Assembly (NCBI RefSeq): GCF_014650815.1
Contig: NZ_BMVR01000002.1
Location: forward strand, 310,001 to 374,000
DNA from: Streptomyces flavofungini
Lineage (GTDB): Bacteria; Actinomycetota; Actinomycetes; Streptomycetales; Streptomycetaceae
Length of the DNA stretch: 64,000 bases
Direction of reading: 5' to 3'
Each line of letters opens with the position of its first letter. Position 1 is the first letter of the stretch. Positions 9,169 through 18,207 of this stretch are shown here, piece after piece. The notes beneath the pieces were generated by a model. It made no database searches and was not told the origin of the DNA. It was given only the letters and a program-made list of their open reading frames with translations. The translations under genes were made by a program, and so were the position numbers.

Positions 9169-10110
9169 TCATTCCCCGTCCCGGGCCTTCCTCCGCTCCC
9201 GTACGAGCCCCAGCGCTCCGTGCACCACCAGCACCGCTCCGGCCAGCGCCCAGCCGCCACCGCGTCGGCGCGAGGACCAGAGCAGGAGGGGGATGCCGAC
9301 CGCGAGTTGGGCCCCGGCCAGGGCGCGGGGCAGCGGTCCACTCTCGACGGCGTCGAGTTCCGCCCGTACCACGTCCCGCCAGCCGGACCACTCGACGTGC
9401 CGGACGCCGTCGATGACCCGGGCGACCTCCCGCAGGCGGTCGGCCGGCTCGCCGGGGCTCAGGCCGGGCGGCAGGTCGACGCCCGCCCGGGTGAGGACGG
9501 CCAGGAGCCCTCGCATCCGGGCTCGGGCGTCGGCCGCCGAGTCCGGCCGGGCCAGCGCGTCCAGGGCCTGCATGTCGAGCACCGGGTCCAGGCCCAGGCG
9601 CGCGGCGAACGACCGCATCGCCTCGTCCTCGCCGACCGGAGTGCCGTTGGCCAGCCACACGTACCCGACCGTCCGCCGGAAGCCCGCCGCCAGGGTGTAG
9701 CCGGAGCGGTCGGCGTCCCACCACAGCGCGAGCACCGGCCCCGGCGAGGCGACGGCGAGAGCGGTGGCCCAGCCGGTGAGCACCCGGTCGACCTGCTCGT
9801 CGCCGCGCCGCCACGGCTTGCCCTCGGGTACGAGCACGCTCCACTCGTCCCCCGCAGACGCGAGCAGCATCCGCTCGCGCAGCAGTTGCGCGAGCGTCTC
9901 GACGGCGTCCAGTCCAGCCCGGCAGAGCAGCAGGGCACCCGTGGTACCGGTCGGCTCGGCCAGATTCACGGACTGCGGGGACGTGACGGACTGTGGCGGC
10001 GTGACGGATTGCGGGGGCTCGGCGGATTGCGGGGGCTCGGCGAGATCTGGGGGGTCAGGGGGCACGGCGGGGTCGGAGGGCCGAGAGGGAGGCCACTGCT
10101 CGGATGACAT
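9169..10110 (-). CDS. Hypothetical protein with Pro-rich N-terminus and C-terminal membrane segment
   Basis: 313 aa, family not recognised. Residues 1-55 are low complexity with PPQS repeats (EPPQSAEPPQSV, TPPQSVTSPQSV). The middle (about 60-260) is a mixed alpha/beta region containing LLCRAGLDAVETLAQLLRER, LALWWDADRSGYTLAAGFRR and a conserved-looking RHVEWSGWRDVVRAELDAV. One hydrophobic stretch near the C-terminus (WALAGAVLVVHGALGLV) is followed by an Arg-rich tail. Start ATG 10110-10108; a TAGCGT hexamer ends 6 nt before it, suggesting a leaderless message. Convergent with tetR and divergent from the DUF4097-PadR operon. Confidence 0.75.
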   Translation of the reverse strand: MSSEQWPPSRPSDPAVPPDPPDLAEPPQSAEPPQSVTPPQSVTSPQSVNLAEPTGTTGALLLCRAGLDAVETLAQLLRERMLLASAGDEWSVLVPEGKPWRRGDEQVDRVLTGWATALAVASPGPVLALWWDADRSGYTLAAGFRRTVGYVWLANGTPVGEDEAMRSFAARLGLDPVLDMQALDALARPDSAADARARMRGLLAVLTRAGVDLPPGLSPGEPADRLREVARVIDGVRHVEWSGWRDVVRAELDAVESGPLPRALAGAQLAVGIPLLLWSSRRRGGGWALAGAVLVVHGALGLVRERRKARDGE

Positions 10111-10235
10111 GGCTCAACGCTAGGACATTTCATGATTTCCGGCCCGAGAGTCGACGGCGGAGCGCCTTGCGACTGTGGGCGACCGAGGGCAACCGAGAGC
10201 CGACCGCAAGGGCGGCCGCAGAGAAGAGATAGGTC

Positions 10236-10263
10236 TTGACTTTCCGTATCCGCGATATATCGT
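10236..10263 (+). promoter_or_regulatory. Promoter with TA-rich palindrome upstream of the DUF4097-padR operon
   Basis: -35 TTGACT (10236-10241), 16-bp spacer, -10 TATCGT (10258-10263). The -10 overlaps a perfect palindrome CGATATATCG (10253-10262), and a related CGCGATAT half-site recurs about 24 bp downstream (10277-10284). This TA-rich dyad is a good candidate operator for the PadR protein encoded by the second gene. Confidence 0.6.
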
Positions 10264-10322
10264 GTGTATCAGAGACGCGATATGGCGCGTCGTGTCCGAC
10301 CCGCTCAAGGAGGTCCGCCACC

Positions 10323-11321
10323 ATGCCAGAGTGGTCCGTCGCCGAGCCCCGGAAACTGACGTTCGACGAGCCCGTGAGGACACTGCGCGTGCGCGTGGTG
10401 AACGGCGCGGTGAACGTCGTCGGCACAGACGAGGACTCGGCCAGGCTGGAGGTCTCCGAGATATCGGGTCCTCCGCTCACCGTGACGCAGCACGACGGCA
10501 CCCTGTCCGTCGCGTACGACGACCTGCCGTGGAAGGGCTTCCTGGAGTGGCTCGACCCCCACGGCACCCGCCGCCACACGGTGATATCGCTGGCGGTTCC
10601 GGCCGGGACCCGCGTCGAGGTGGGCGCGATCGGCGCGGGCGCCGTGGTCACCGGAATCGAGGGCAGCACCGAGGTGCGGGGCATCACGGGTGACACGACA
10701 CTCGTCGGCCTCACCGGCCCGGTCCGGGCCGAGACGTTCTCCGGCAACGTCGCGGCCCAGGGCGTCACCGGTGACCTGCGGTTCGACTCGATCTCGGGCG
10801 ATCTGACCGTCTTCGACGGCTCCGGGTCCTCCGTTCGGGCCGAATCCGTGAGCGGCTCGATGATCGTGGACCTGGATCCGGCCACCGGCTCGGCCGATGT
10901 CGGGCTCACCAGCATCTCCGGCGAGATCGCGGTCCGCCTCCCGCACCCGGCGCACGCGGAGGTGCGGGCCAATACGACGAGCGGCTCGATGTCCAGCGAC
11001 TTCGACGACCTCCGGGTCAGCGGCCAGTGGGGCGCGAAGAAGCTCACCGGCAGGCTCGGGTCGGGCAGCGGCCAGCTGCGGGCGAAGACGATCTCCGGCT
11101 CGATCGCGCTTCTGCGCAAACCGTCGGTGGAGGAAGATCTCTACCAGCAAGACCTGTACAAGGCGGATGAGCCCCTGCGGGACGCACCCCCCTCGGACTC
11201 CCCGCCGCCGACCCCGCACTCTCCGGCCGCCACCCCGACCGGCGGCCCGGACGCGGACACCCCCGCCGACACCCCCAAGGCGGACGCCGCCGACGCCCCG
11301 ACCGACAAGAAGGTGCTCTGA
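10323..11321 (+). CDS. DUF4097 beta-strand-repeat protein
   Basis: 332 aa. The central part (about 90-265) is a series of short beta repeats of roughly 20 residues with SISG/TSG turns (FDSISGDLTV, AESVSGSMIV, TSISGEIAV, NTTSGSMSS, KTISGSIALL), the DUF4097 right-handed beta-solenoid pattern. The C-terminal 60 residues are a disordered Pro/Asp/Thr tail. No signal peptide. Start ATG 10323 with a perfect AAGGAGGT (10307-10314). One nucleotide separates its stop from the padR start, so the two are translated together. In actinobacteria DUF4097 proteins often accompany PadR genes; the function is unknown and may be a sensor or scaffold partner. Confidence 0.85.
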   Translation: MPEWSVAEPRKLTFDEPVRTLRVRVVNGAVNVVGTDEDSARLEVSEISGPPLTVTQHDGTLSVAYDDLPWKGFLEWLDPHGTRRHTVISLAVPAGTRVEVGAIGAGAVVTGIEGSTEVRGITGDTTLVGLTGPVRAETFSGNVAAQGVTGDLRFDSISGDLTVFDGSGSSVRAESVSGSMIVDLDPATGSADVGLTSISGEIAVRLPHPAHAEVRANTTSGSMSSDFDDLRVSGQWGAKKLTGRLGSGSGQLRAKTISGSIALLRKPSVEEDLYQQDLYKADEPLRDAPPSDSPPPTPHSPAATPTGGPDADTPADTPKADAADAPTDKKVL

Positions 11322-11322
11322 G

Positions 11323-12426
11323 ATGCCTCCCGTGTTCGCCCACGGCCGCCTGCGCCTGTATCTGCTCAAGCTCCTGGACGAGGCCCCGCGCCACGGCTAT
11401 GAGGTGATCCGCCTGCTGGAGGAGCGTTTCCAGGGGCTGTACGCCCCCTCGGCGGGCACCGTGTACCCCCGCCTGGCCAAGCTGGAGGCGGAGGGCCTGG
11501 TCACCCACACCACCGAGGGCGGCCGGAAGGTGTATGCGATCACTGACGCGGGCCGCGCCGAGCTGGCGGACCGCAGCGGCGAGCTGGCCGACCTGGAGCT
11601 GGAGATCCGCGAGTCGGTGGCAGGGCTCGCCGCCGAGATCCGCGACGGCGCGCAGGGCGCGGCGGGCGAGTTGCGTCGGGAGATGCGGGCGGCCGCCCAG
11701 GAGGCGCGCGCCGGCAGCAAGTCCGGCACGGGCGCGGGCTTCCCGAACCCGTCGGACTTCTTCGACAACTCCTGGACGGACAGCGACGGCTGGCGCCAGG
11801 CGAAGGAGGAGTTCCGGCGCGCCCGGCAGGAGTGGAAGGAGCAGGCTCGGCGGGCGAAGGACGAGAGCCGCAGGGCCCGCGAGGAGGCCCAGCGGGCGCG
11901 CAGGCAGGCGAAGGACGCGCAGGAGCGGGTGCGGGCGGAAGCCCAGGAGGAGCTGCAGCGCATGGCCAAGCGGGTGCAGGAGCAGGTGCAGGACCACTTC
12001 GCGCGCGGCGACTGGCCGACGGGTGTCCGTGAGGGCCTGTCCGAACTGGCCAAGGAATTCGGCGACTTCGGGAAGGAGTTCGGCAAGGACTTCGGGGTCG
12101 ACTTCGGCAAGGACTTCGGTTTCGGGACGTCGGACAAGACGTCGGGGCCCAAGTCGTCCGAGCCGGGGCCCGTGTTCACGGTCGAGCGGGACGAGGTGCC
12201 CGTCGAGTACGTCCCGGACTGGGCCCACGAGGAGTCCAGCGGCGAGCCCGCACGCGACCTGGACCGACTCCTGGACCGCTTCCGCGACGACATCCGCGAC
12301 GCGGCCCGCGACTGCGGGGTGTCCGAGGAGCAGCTCCGCGAGGCCCGCCGGCATCTGTCGGAGGCGGCGGCGCACATCGGGGCGGTGCTGCGGACGCCTA
12401 AGGCTCCTGAGTCGCCCAAATCCTGA
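11323..12426 (+). CDS. PadR-family regulator with long coiled coil and FGKDFG repeats
   Basis: 367 aa, about twice the usual PadR length. Residues 1-85 are the PadR winged helix (FAHGRLRLYLLKLLDEAPRH, GYEVIRLLEERFQG, YAPSAGTVYPRLAKLEAEGL). A very highly charged helix rich in Arg/Glu/Ala follows, a coiled coil over about 165-230 (KEEFRRARQEWKEQARRAKD, SRRAREEAQRARRQAKDAQE), then phenylalanine-glycine-rich repeats (FGDFGKEFGKDFG, VDFGKDFGFG, about 240-265), a disordered part and a final helical bundle (DLDRLLDRFRDDIRDAARD, LREARRHLSEAAAHIG). Start ATG 11323. It probably autoregulates the operon through the TA-rich palindrome. The extended C-terminal half is unusual and may mediate oligomerisation. 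Confidence 0.85.
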   Translation: MPPVFAHGRLRLYLLKLLDEAPRHGYEVIRLLEERFQGLYAPSAGTVYPRLAKLEAEGLVTHTTEGGRKVYAITDAGRAELADRSGELADLELEIRESVAGLAAEIRDGAQGAAGELRREMRAAAQEARAGSKSGTGAGFPNPSDFFDNSWTDSDGWRQAKEEFRRARQEWKEQARRAKDESRRAREEAQRARRQAKDAQERVRAEAQEELQRMAKRVQEQVQDHFARGDWPTGVREGLSELAKEFGDFGKEFGKDFGVDFGKDFGFGTSDKTSGPKSSEPGPVFTVERDEVPVEYVPDWAHEESSGEPARDLDRLLDRFRDDIRDAARDCGVSEEQLREARRHLSEAAAHIGAVLRTPKAPESPKS

Positions 12427-12701
12427 CTCGGCGCCGGGCGGGACGTCGACATCGGCCTGGCGGCGGCCGTGAGGTTGTGGGGCCGTGGGGTGGCGGTGAG
12501 GCGATGTCACTCTTCGGCGGGGCTGGTCCGCCCGAAGGAGACGTCGGCGGGAGGGCCGGGGTCCAGGGGGCACAGCGCCCCGGTTTCGGTGAAGGGGTGG
12601 GACTGGGGCGCCCCGCAAGGGCGGGCGCTCCGGGCGACGCAGCCCCGAACGGTGCCGGTGCGACCGACGGTGGAAGCCCGTTCAGGACAGGCAGGCCCAC
12701 A

Positions 12702-13073
12702 GGGGTGGATCGCGGCCCGGGCAGGCTCCTCGCGGCGCACCCCGTCCGGCAGACACCCCGAAGCCGGACGCAGGTCGGGGTGGCTTCACGGAGCACCCCG
12801 ACCCGAAGCGGGCCCCAGTCCTGCCGCAAGGCGGGCGAGGTGGCACCCGAGCTCACCCCGCCCCGCAGTCGCCCCTGGGCCTGACGGAACACAGGGCGAG
12901 GGAGCATGCCAGCTCCCCCTCGACCCGCAGTCCGTCCCAGGCCGGACGCGAGGCAGGGCGAGGAGCGTCCCAGCCCACCCCGCCCCAGTCGACCCCAGGC
13001 CTGCTGCAAGCCGGGGTGAGGTGGCCTGCCAGCCCACCCCACCCCGCAGCTGGCCCTAGGCCTGATACAGCAC
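12702..13073. repeat. Degenerate ~60-bp tandem repeats in a gene-poor stretch
   Basis: The gap 12427-13055 holds no convincing gene. From 12777 a unit of about 60 bp recurs with starts at 12777, 12837, 12898, 12960 and 13018. Each begins G(A/G)GG(T/A)GG-C and contains CACCCCG-CCC-GCAGT and CC(C/T)AGGCCTG-type blocks. A more divergent copy starts near 12702. The last copy runs over the stop codon of the Clp-N gene. Open frames here show repeating ~20-residue peptides but no family features, so I treat them as by-products of the repeat. Confidence 0.65.
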
Positions 13074-13616
13074 GCGTTCCACCGCGGCTCGCGTTACCCC
13101 GTGGTCCGCCAGGGCCTCGGCGACCATGCCGGGGCGGGTCGTCAGAGCGAGGAGGATGTGTTCGTCGCCGATGCTGCGGTCGCTACGGGCCGTGGCGATG
13201 CGGAGGGCTCGTTCCAGGGTGTCCTTGGCGTCGCGGGTGAAGCCGCGGTGGCCGATCCAGGCACCGAGGCCCCGGCGTTCGCGGCGGGCGCCCACGCCCG
13301 CCAACGCTCCGGCGCCATGGGCCTGTTCGACGCGGGAGACGATCTCGTCGACGTCGATGCCGAGCCCGGCGAGGGCGTCGGTGTCGGCCTGGGTGAGGCC
13401 GCCCCGGCGCCGCGCCTCGGCCAGTGCTCCGGCGATGTCCTCGCGGCGCCGGTCGGCACCGAGGGCGGCCAGGGCGAAGGAGGCGCGGGTGCCCTCGCGG
13501 TCGAGCAGCGCGAGCAGGAGGTGTCCGTCGTCGATGGAGTCGGCGCCCGCCCGTTCGGACTGCTCGACCGCGCCCGTGACCACGTCCCGGGCACCCTTGG
13601 TGAAGCGTTCGAACAT
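13056..13616 (-). CDS. Clp N-terminal (double ClpN repeat) protein
   Basis: 186 aa. Two Clp_N repeats only: FERFTKGARDVVTGAVEQSE with DDGHLLLALLDREGT, and GFTRDAKDTLERALRIATAR with GDEHILLALTTRPG. There is no AAA+ ATPase module, so this resembles a stand-alone ClpC-N-like adaptor or substrate-binding domain. Start ATG 13616-13614 with GGGAGG about 6 nt upstream; it shares the A of the upstream gene's TGA (TGATG), so it is translationally coupled to the HTH gene. Its stop lies inside the last copy of the adjacent tandem repeat. A role in proteolysis or stress is inferred from the domain only. Confidence 0.85.
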   Translation of the reverse strand: MFERFTKGARDVVTGAVEQSERAGADSIDDGHLLLALLDREGTRASFALAALGADRRREDIAGALAEARRRGGLTQADTDALAGLGIDVDEIVSRVEQAHGAGALAGVGARRERRGLGAWIGHRGFTRDAKDTLERALRIATARSDRSIGDEHILLALTTRPGMVAEALADHGVTRAAVERVLYQA

Positions 13617-13825
13617 CACTGCCTCCCGTACTTCTTGTGCACGGCCTGCCTGCTCACGCCCAGTTCCGCGGCGATCTCCTGCCACGACCAGCCCTGCTGG
13701 CGCGCGCTGCGCACCTGCACGGCCTCGAGCTGCTCCACCAGGCGCCGCAGCGCGGTGACGGCTCGCAGCCCGACTCGTGGATCGCGGTCGCCCGCGCGCT
13801 CGGCGAGATCCGTTGCTTCGGTCAT
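13616..13825 (-). CDS. Small helix-turn-helix regulator
   Basis: 69 aa. Nearly all of the protein is a helical dimerisation segment (VTALRRLVEQLEAVQVRSAR) and an HTH (QGWSWQEIAAELGVSRQAVH, KKYGRQ at the end). I chose ATG 13825-13823; an in-frame TTG at 13846 would start inside the operator. No ribosome-binding site precedes the ATG, but a -10 TACGTT ends exactly 6 nt upstream, indicating leaderless translation. Operon with the Clp-N gene (TGATG junction). Two identical-type palindromes cover its promoter, so negative autoregulation is likely. Confidence 0.82.
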   Translation of the reverse strand: MTEATDLAERAGDRDPRVGLRAVTALRRLVEQLEAVQVRSARQQGWSWQEIAAELGVSRQAVHKKYGRQ

Positions 13826-13827
13826 GG

Positions 13828-13879
13828 TGTCAACGTACGTTGACAAGCCCCCACTGTCAACCGTAGTTGACAGTGGGGG
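13828..13879 (-). promoter_or_regulatory. Leaderless promoter with twin TGTCAAC-N4-GTTGACA operators
   Basis: Minus strand: -35 TTGACA (13860-13855), 17-bp spacer, -10 TACGTT (13837-13832), then 6 nt to the HTH ATG. Site 1 is TGTCAAC-GTAC-GTTGACA (13828-13845, covering -10 to start) and site 2 is TGTCAAC-CGTA-GTTGACA (13855-13872, covering -35). Their centres are 27 bp apart. Site 2 is extended by C5/G5 to a 14-bp stem (13848-13861/13866-13879), which may also terminate the quinone-reductase gene that ends at 13894. Confidence 0.8.
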
Positions 13880-13893
13880 CGGACTCGGTGACC

Positions 13894-14856
13894 TCAGACC
13901 GTCAGCACGATCTTGCCGAACTGGTCACCCGCCTCCAGGCGTTCGAAGCCCTCGCGGGCGCGGTCGAGGGGCAGGACCTCGTCGATCACGGGGCGTACAC
14001 CGGTGGCCGCGCAGAACGACAGGAGGTCTTCCAGTTCGTCCTTGGAGCCCATGGTGGAGCCGACGATGCGCAGTTCCAGGAAGTAGACGCGGGTGAGTTC
14101 GGCGTGGGAGGGCCGGTCGCCGCTGGTGGCTCCGGAGATGACGAGGGTGCCGCCGGGGCGCAGCGACTTGATGGAGTGCGACCAGGTGGCGGCGCCGACC
14201 GTCTCGATGACCGCGTCGACCCGCTGCGGCAGCCGGGCGCCGGACGGCAGGGCCTCCACCGCGCCCAGTTCGAGGGCGCGCTTGCGCTTGGCCTCGTCGC
14301 GGCTGGTGGCGAAGACCTTCAGGCCTGCGGCCTTGGCGAGCACGATGGCGGCGGTCGCCACGCCGCCGCCGGCGCCCTGGACGAGGATCGAGTCTCCGGG
14401 GCGTACGCCTGCGTTGGTGAAGAGCATGCGGTATGCGGTGAGCCAGGCGGTGGGGAGGCAGGCGGCCTCGGCGAAGGAGAGTTCCTTGGGCTTGGGGAGG
14501 ATGTTCCAGGTGGGTACGGCGACCTGCTCGGCGAAGGTGCCCTGGTACTGCTCCGTGAGGATGGAGCGGCGCTCGCGGTGGCCGACGCCGTGGCCGGACT
14601 GGCCGATGACGGAGTGCAGGACGACCTCGTTGCCGTCCTCGTCGAGGCCGGCCGCGTCGCAGCCCAGGATCATCGGGAGCTTGCCCTCGTCCAGGCCGAC
14701 CCCGCGCAGGGACCACAGGTCGTGGTGGTTGAGGGAGGCGGCCTTGACGTTCACGGTCGACCAGCCCGGGCGTGGGGTGGGGGCCGGGCGGTCCCCCAGT
14801 TCCAGGCCGGTGAGGGGGTGATCGCGGTTGATGCGGGCGGCGTAGGCAGCGAACAT
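13894..14856 (-). CDS. Zinc-binding-type alcohol dehydrogenase / quinone oxidoreductase (MDR family)
   Basis: 320 aa. Medium-chain dehydrogenase: GroES-like N-terminal half (VKAASLNHHDLWSLRG, PMILGCDAAG), central FAEAACLPTAWLTAYRML, and Rossmann domain with VQGAGGGVATAAIVLAKAAG followed by FATSRDEAKRKRALELGA. The structural-zinc cysteine cluster is not present, which suits the zinc-independent quinone-reductase branch. Substrate unknown. Start ATG 14856-14854; no clear ribosome-binding site, but TATCGT ends 7 nt upstream, again suggesting a leaderless transcript. It stands alone, with its stop near the twin-operator region. Confidence 0.85.
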   Translation of the reverse strand: MFAAYAARINRDHPLTGLELGDRPAPTPRPGWSTVNVKAASLNHHDLWSLRGVGLDEGKLPMILGCDAAGLDEDGNEVVLHSVIGQSGHGVGHRERRSILTEQYQGTFAEQVAVPTWNILPKPKELSFAEAACLPTAWLTAYRMLFTNAGVRPGDSILVQGAGGGVATAAIVLAKAAGLKVFATSRDEAKRKRALELGAVEALPSGARLPQRVDAVIETVGAATWSHSIKSLRPGGTLVISGATSGDRPSHAELTRVYFLELRIVGSTMGSKDELEDLLSFCAATGVRPVIDEVLPLDRAREGFERLEAGDQFGKIVLTV

Positions 14857-15395
14857 GGCGCCGACGATATGCCTGGCCCCTGGGCCTTCGGAATGTCCCG
14901 CGGGTGTGACCCGCGCCGCGTCGCCCGCCCACCGGGCCTGGTCCGGACCGGCCCATCCTGCGCGTCGCCTCCGCCCCGCGACAGGATCGGGCGACGGACC
15001 CCGCCCCGGGCCCCGCCAGCACGCCCTCCGGCACCGCCGGCCCGCCAGGCGCCCCCAGCCCCGCACCCCGGACACCCCGGTTCGGCACGGGCAGTCGTGC
15101 TCAGCCCCGGACCCGAGGCGCCGCAGCTGTGCCCACCCGTCCCGCCCAGCGGGGACGATTACCCACAGCCCCCCCGGGGGGGCGGGACCAGGGCGAACCC
15201 CGAGCCCCTGCCCACCAGGGCAGCCCACCCCGCACCCGCCACCCCGCCCAACCCCAAAAGCAGCACCCACCCTCCGGACGACCAGAAGCGGGTGGGCGGG
15301 TGGGAAAACAAAGCGGGCGGGTGCGAAGGCAAAAGCAGGCGGGCGGGAAGACGAAAAGCGAGGGCCCCGCCGAACGACCGGCGGGGCCCCAGACG
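14857..15395. other. 539-bp intergenic stretch with no recognised gene
   Basis: Very C-rich region between the quinone-reductase start and the malic enzyme stop. Open frames exist on both strands but have Pro/Arg-dominated, non-conserved-looking translations and no ribosome-binding sites. The only structure I see is the hairpin at 15362-15389, which terminates the malic enzyme gene. Confidence 0.55.
15362..15389 (-). terminator. Terminator of malic enzyme gene
   Basis: An 11-bp perfect GC stem (15362-15372 with 15379-15389) with loop AACGAC, just downstream of the malic enzyme stop at 15396. Confidence 0.75.
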
Positions 15396-16646
<1,251 letters not shown>

Positions 16647-17210
16647 TGTGTCTGACCCCTTAATTCTTCTTGGTTGAGGGTGAACCACTTCCTGGTGGAG
16701 AAGTGGGGCGGGAACCGCGTCCGTGCTGAGCCCGCGGGCCTTGCGGCCGTTGGCTCCCCGCCTGTCGGCGGAGCGGTACGGGAGGTACGTACGAACGCGC
16801 GGGCACGCCGCACACGTGCCCTGGCCCCGGATGAGGGGTGTAACCGTCTTTTCTACCGGATGCCTCCGACCGCCGACGAGCCATATCTGTGTCAGACCGA
16901 TGTGAACAGCAGGTATCTCCTGGACCAGGAGAGTAAAATGTCCGTATTGCTAGTAAATTCCCACCCCGGCAGTCCGCATCGCGAGATTGGGTGGTTATCA
17001 AATGGTTGGCGATCGTTCGCACCGACACGGTAATGACCGTGACGCACCGGGCTGTTGGGGTTTGCCGATCGCCCGTTATCCGATTTTGACATCTCCAGCC
17101 CCCAGAATCGGGCTGTCCGAATGGCAAGATGCCTCATCACACGAGGTCGCGACACCCGAAGGTGTGTGCACGACCGCTTGGCTGCTCCCCCATCCGCCGG
17201 AGGAACCCCT
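16647..17210. other. 564-bp divergent intergenic region, malic enzyme / amino acid importer
   Basis: Noticeably less GC-rich than its surroundings, especially 16850-17100, as expected for a double promoter region. A TTGACA hexamer sits at 17086-17091 but I cannot match a convincing -10 at normal spacing. A small ACACC-CGAA-GGTGT hairpin lies at 17152-17165. I found no gene here. Confidence 0.5.
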
Positions 17211-18170
17211 ATGACCGCAGGCACCATTTGTCGCACGACCGCCGCGACGTCCGCGAAGTCCCGGATCGTCGCTGTCGGCGCGATCGCGGTCGCCGGCACG
17301 CTGCTGCTCACCGGCTGCGGCGACCAGACGGACAAGAAAGAGGGCAGCGGCAAGAAGGTCGTCAGCGCTCCCCTCTCTGACGAGCTGCCCGCGAACATCC
17401 GCAACAAGGGCGTCATCAAGGTCGGCTCGGACATCGCCTACCCGCCGGTCGAGTTCAAGGACAAGGACGGCAAGACGGTCGGTATCGACCCGGACATCGC
17501 CGATGCGCTCGGCAAGCAGCTCGGCGTGACGTTCGAGTTCGACAACGGCACCTTCGACACGCTCCTCGGCGGTCTGCGCTCCAAGCGCTACGACATCGCC
17601 ATGTCGGCCATGACCGACACCAAGAACCGCCAGGAAGGCATCGACGAGGAGACCGGCAAGAAGGTCGGCACCGGCGTCGACTTCGTCGACTACTTCACGG
17701 CGGGCGTCTCGATCTACACCAAGAAGGGCGACGACCAGGGCATCAAGACCTGGTCGGACCTCTGCGGGAAGAAGATCGTGGTCCAGCGCGGCACCGTCTC
17801 GCACGACCTGGCCAAGGCCGAGTCGAAGAAGTGCAAGAGCGGCAAGATCTCGATCGAGTCCTTCGACAACGACCAGCAGGCCCAGACCCGGCTGCGCTCC
17901 GGCGGCGCCGACGCCGGCTCCTCGGACTTCCCGGTCGCGGCGTACGCGGTCAAGACCTCCGGCGGCGGCAAGGACTTCCAGCTCGTGGGCGACCAGGTCG
18001 AGGCCGCTCCGTACGGCATCGCGATCGCCAAGAACAACCCCAAGCTGCGCGACGCGATCAAGATGGCGCTGGACGCGATCGTCGCGAACGGCCAGTACGA
18101 GAAGATCATCAAGAAGTGGGGCGTCGACGCAGGCGCAGTCAAGGAAGCCAAGATCAACGGCGGCAAGTGA
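17211..18170 (+). CDS. Polar amino acid ABC transporter, substrate-binding lipoprotein
   Basis: 319 aa. Lipoprotein signal: hydrophobic IVAVGAIAVAGTLLLTGC with Cys36 as lipid anchor. The mature part is a family 3 periplasmic-binding fold (IRNKGVIKVGSDIAYPPVEF; GIDPDIADALGKQLGVTFEF; LLGGLRSKRYDIAMSAMTDT; LCGKKIVVQRGTVSHDLAKA). This fold binds glutamate, glutamine, arginine and similar amino acids; the substrate is not determinable here. Start ATG 17211 with GGAGGA at 17199-17204. First gene of a three-gene importer operon. Confidence 0.92.
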   Translation: MTAGTICRTTAATSAKSRIVAVGAIAVAGTLLLTGCGDQTDKKEGSGKKVVSAPLSDELPANIRNKGVIKVGSDIAYPPVEFKDKDGKTVGIDPDIADALGKQLGVTFEFDNGTFDTLLGGLRSKRYDIAMSAMTDTKNRQEGIDEETGKKVGTGVDFVDYFTAGVSIYTKKGDDQGIKTWSDLCGKKIVVQRGTVSHDLAKAESKKCKSGKISIESFDNDQQAQTRLRSGGADAGSSDFPVAAYAVKTSGGGKDFQLVGDQVEAAPYGIAIAKNNPKLRDAIKMALDAIVANGQYEKIIKKWGVDAGAVKEAKINGGK

Positions 18171-18207
18171 CCGCGTCTCGTCATCTCGTCGCTGAAAGGC
18201 CACACCC

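Noticed and set aside
12398..13042. Minus-strand open frame with ~20-residue repeats (AWGRLGRGGL, AQGRLRGGV)
   Set aside because: The peptide repeat is fully explained by the underlying ~60-bp DNA repeat, and no start with a ribosome-binding site or known family is visible.
12702..13073. CRISPR-like array
   Set aside because: Units are degenerate and contiguous, without constant repeats separated by unique spacers; no cas genes nearby. The same applies to 26152-26241 and 46784-46864.
14857..15395. Pro/Arg-rich open frames downstream of malic enzyme
   Set aside because: Composition follows the C-rich DNA, there is no ribosome-binding site, and the only structure is the terminator hairpin.
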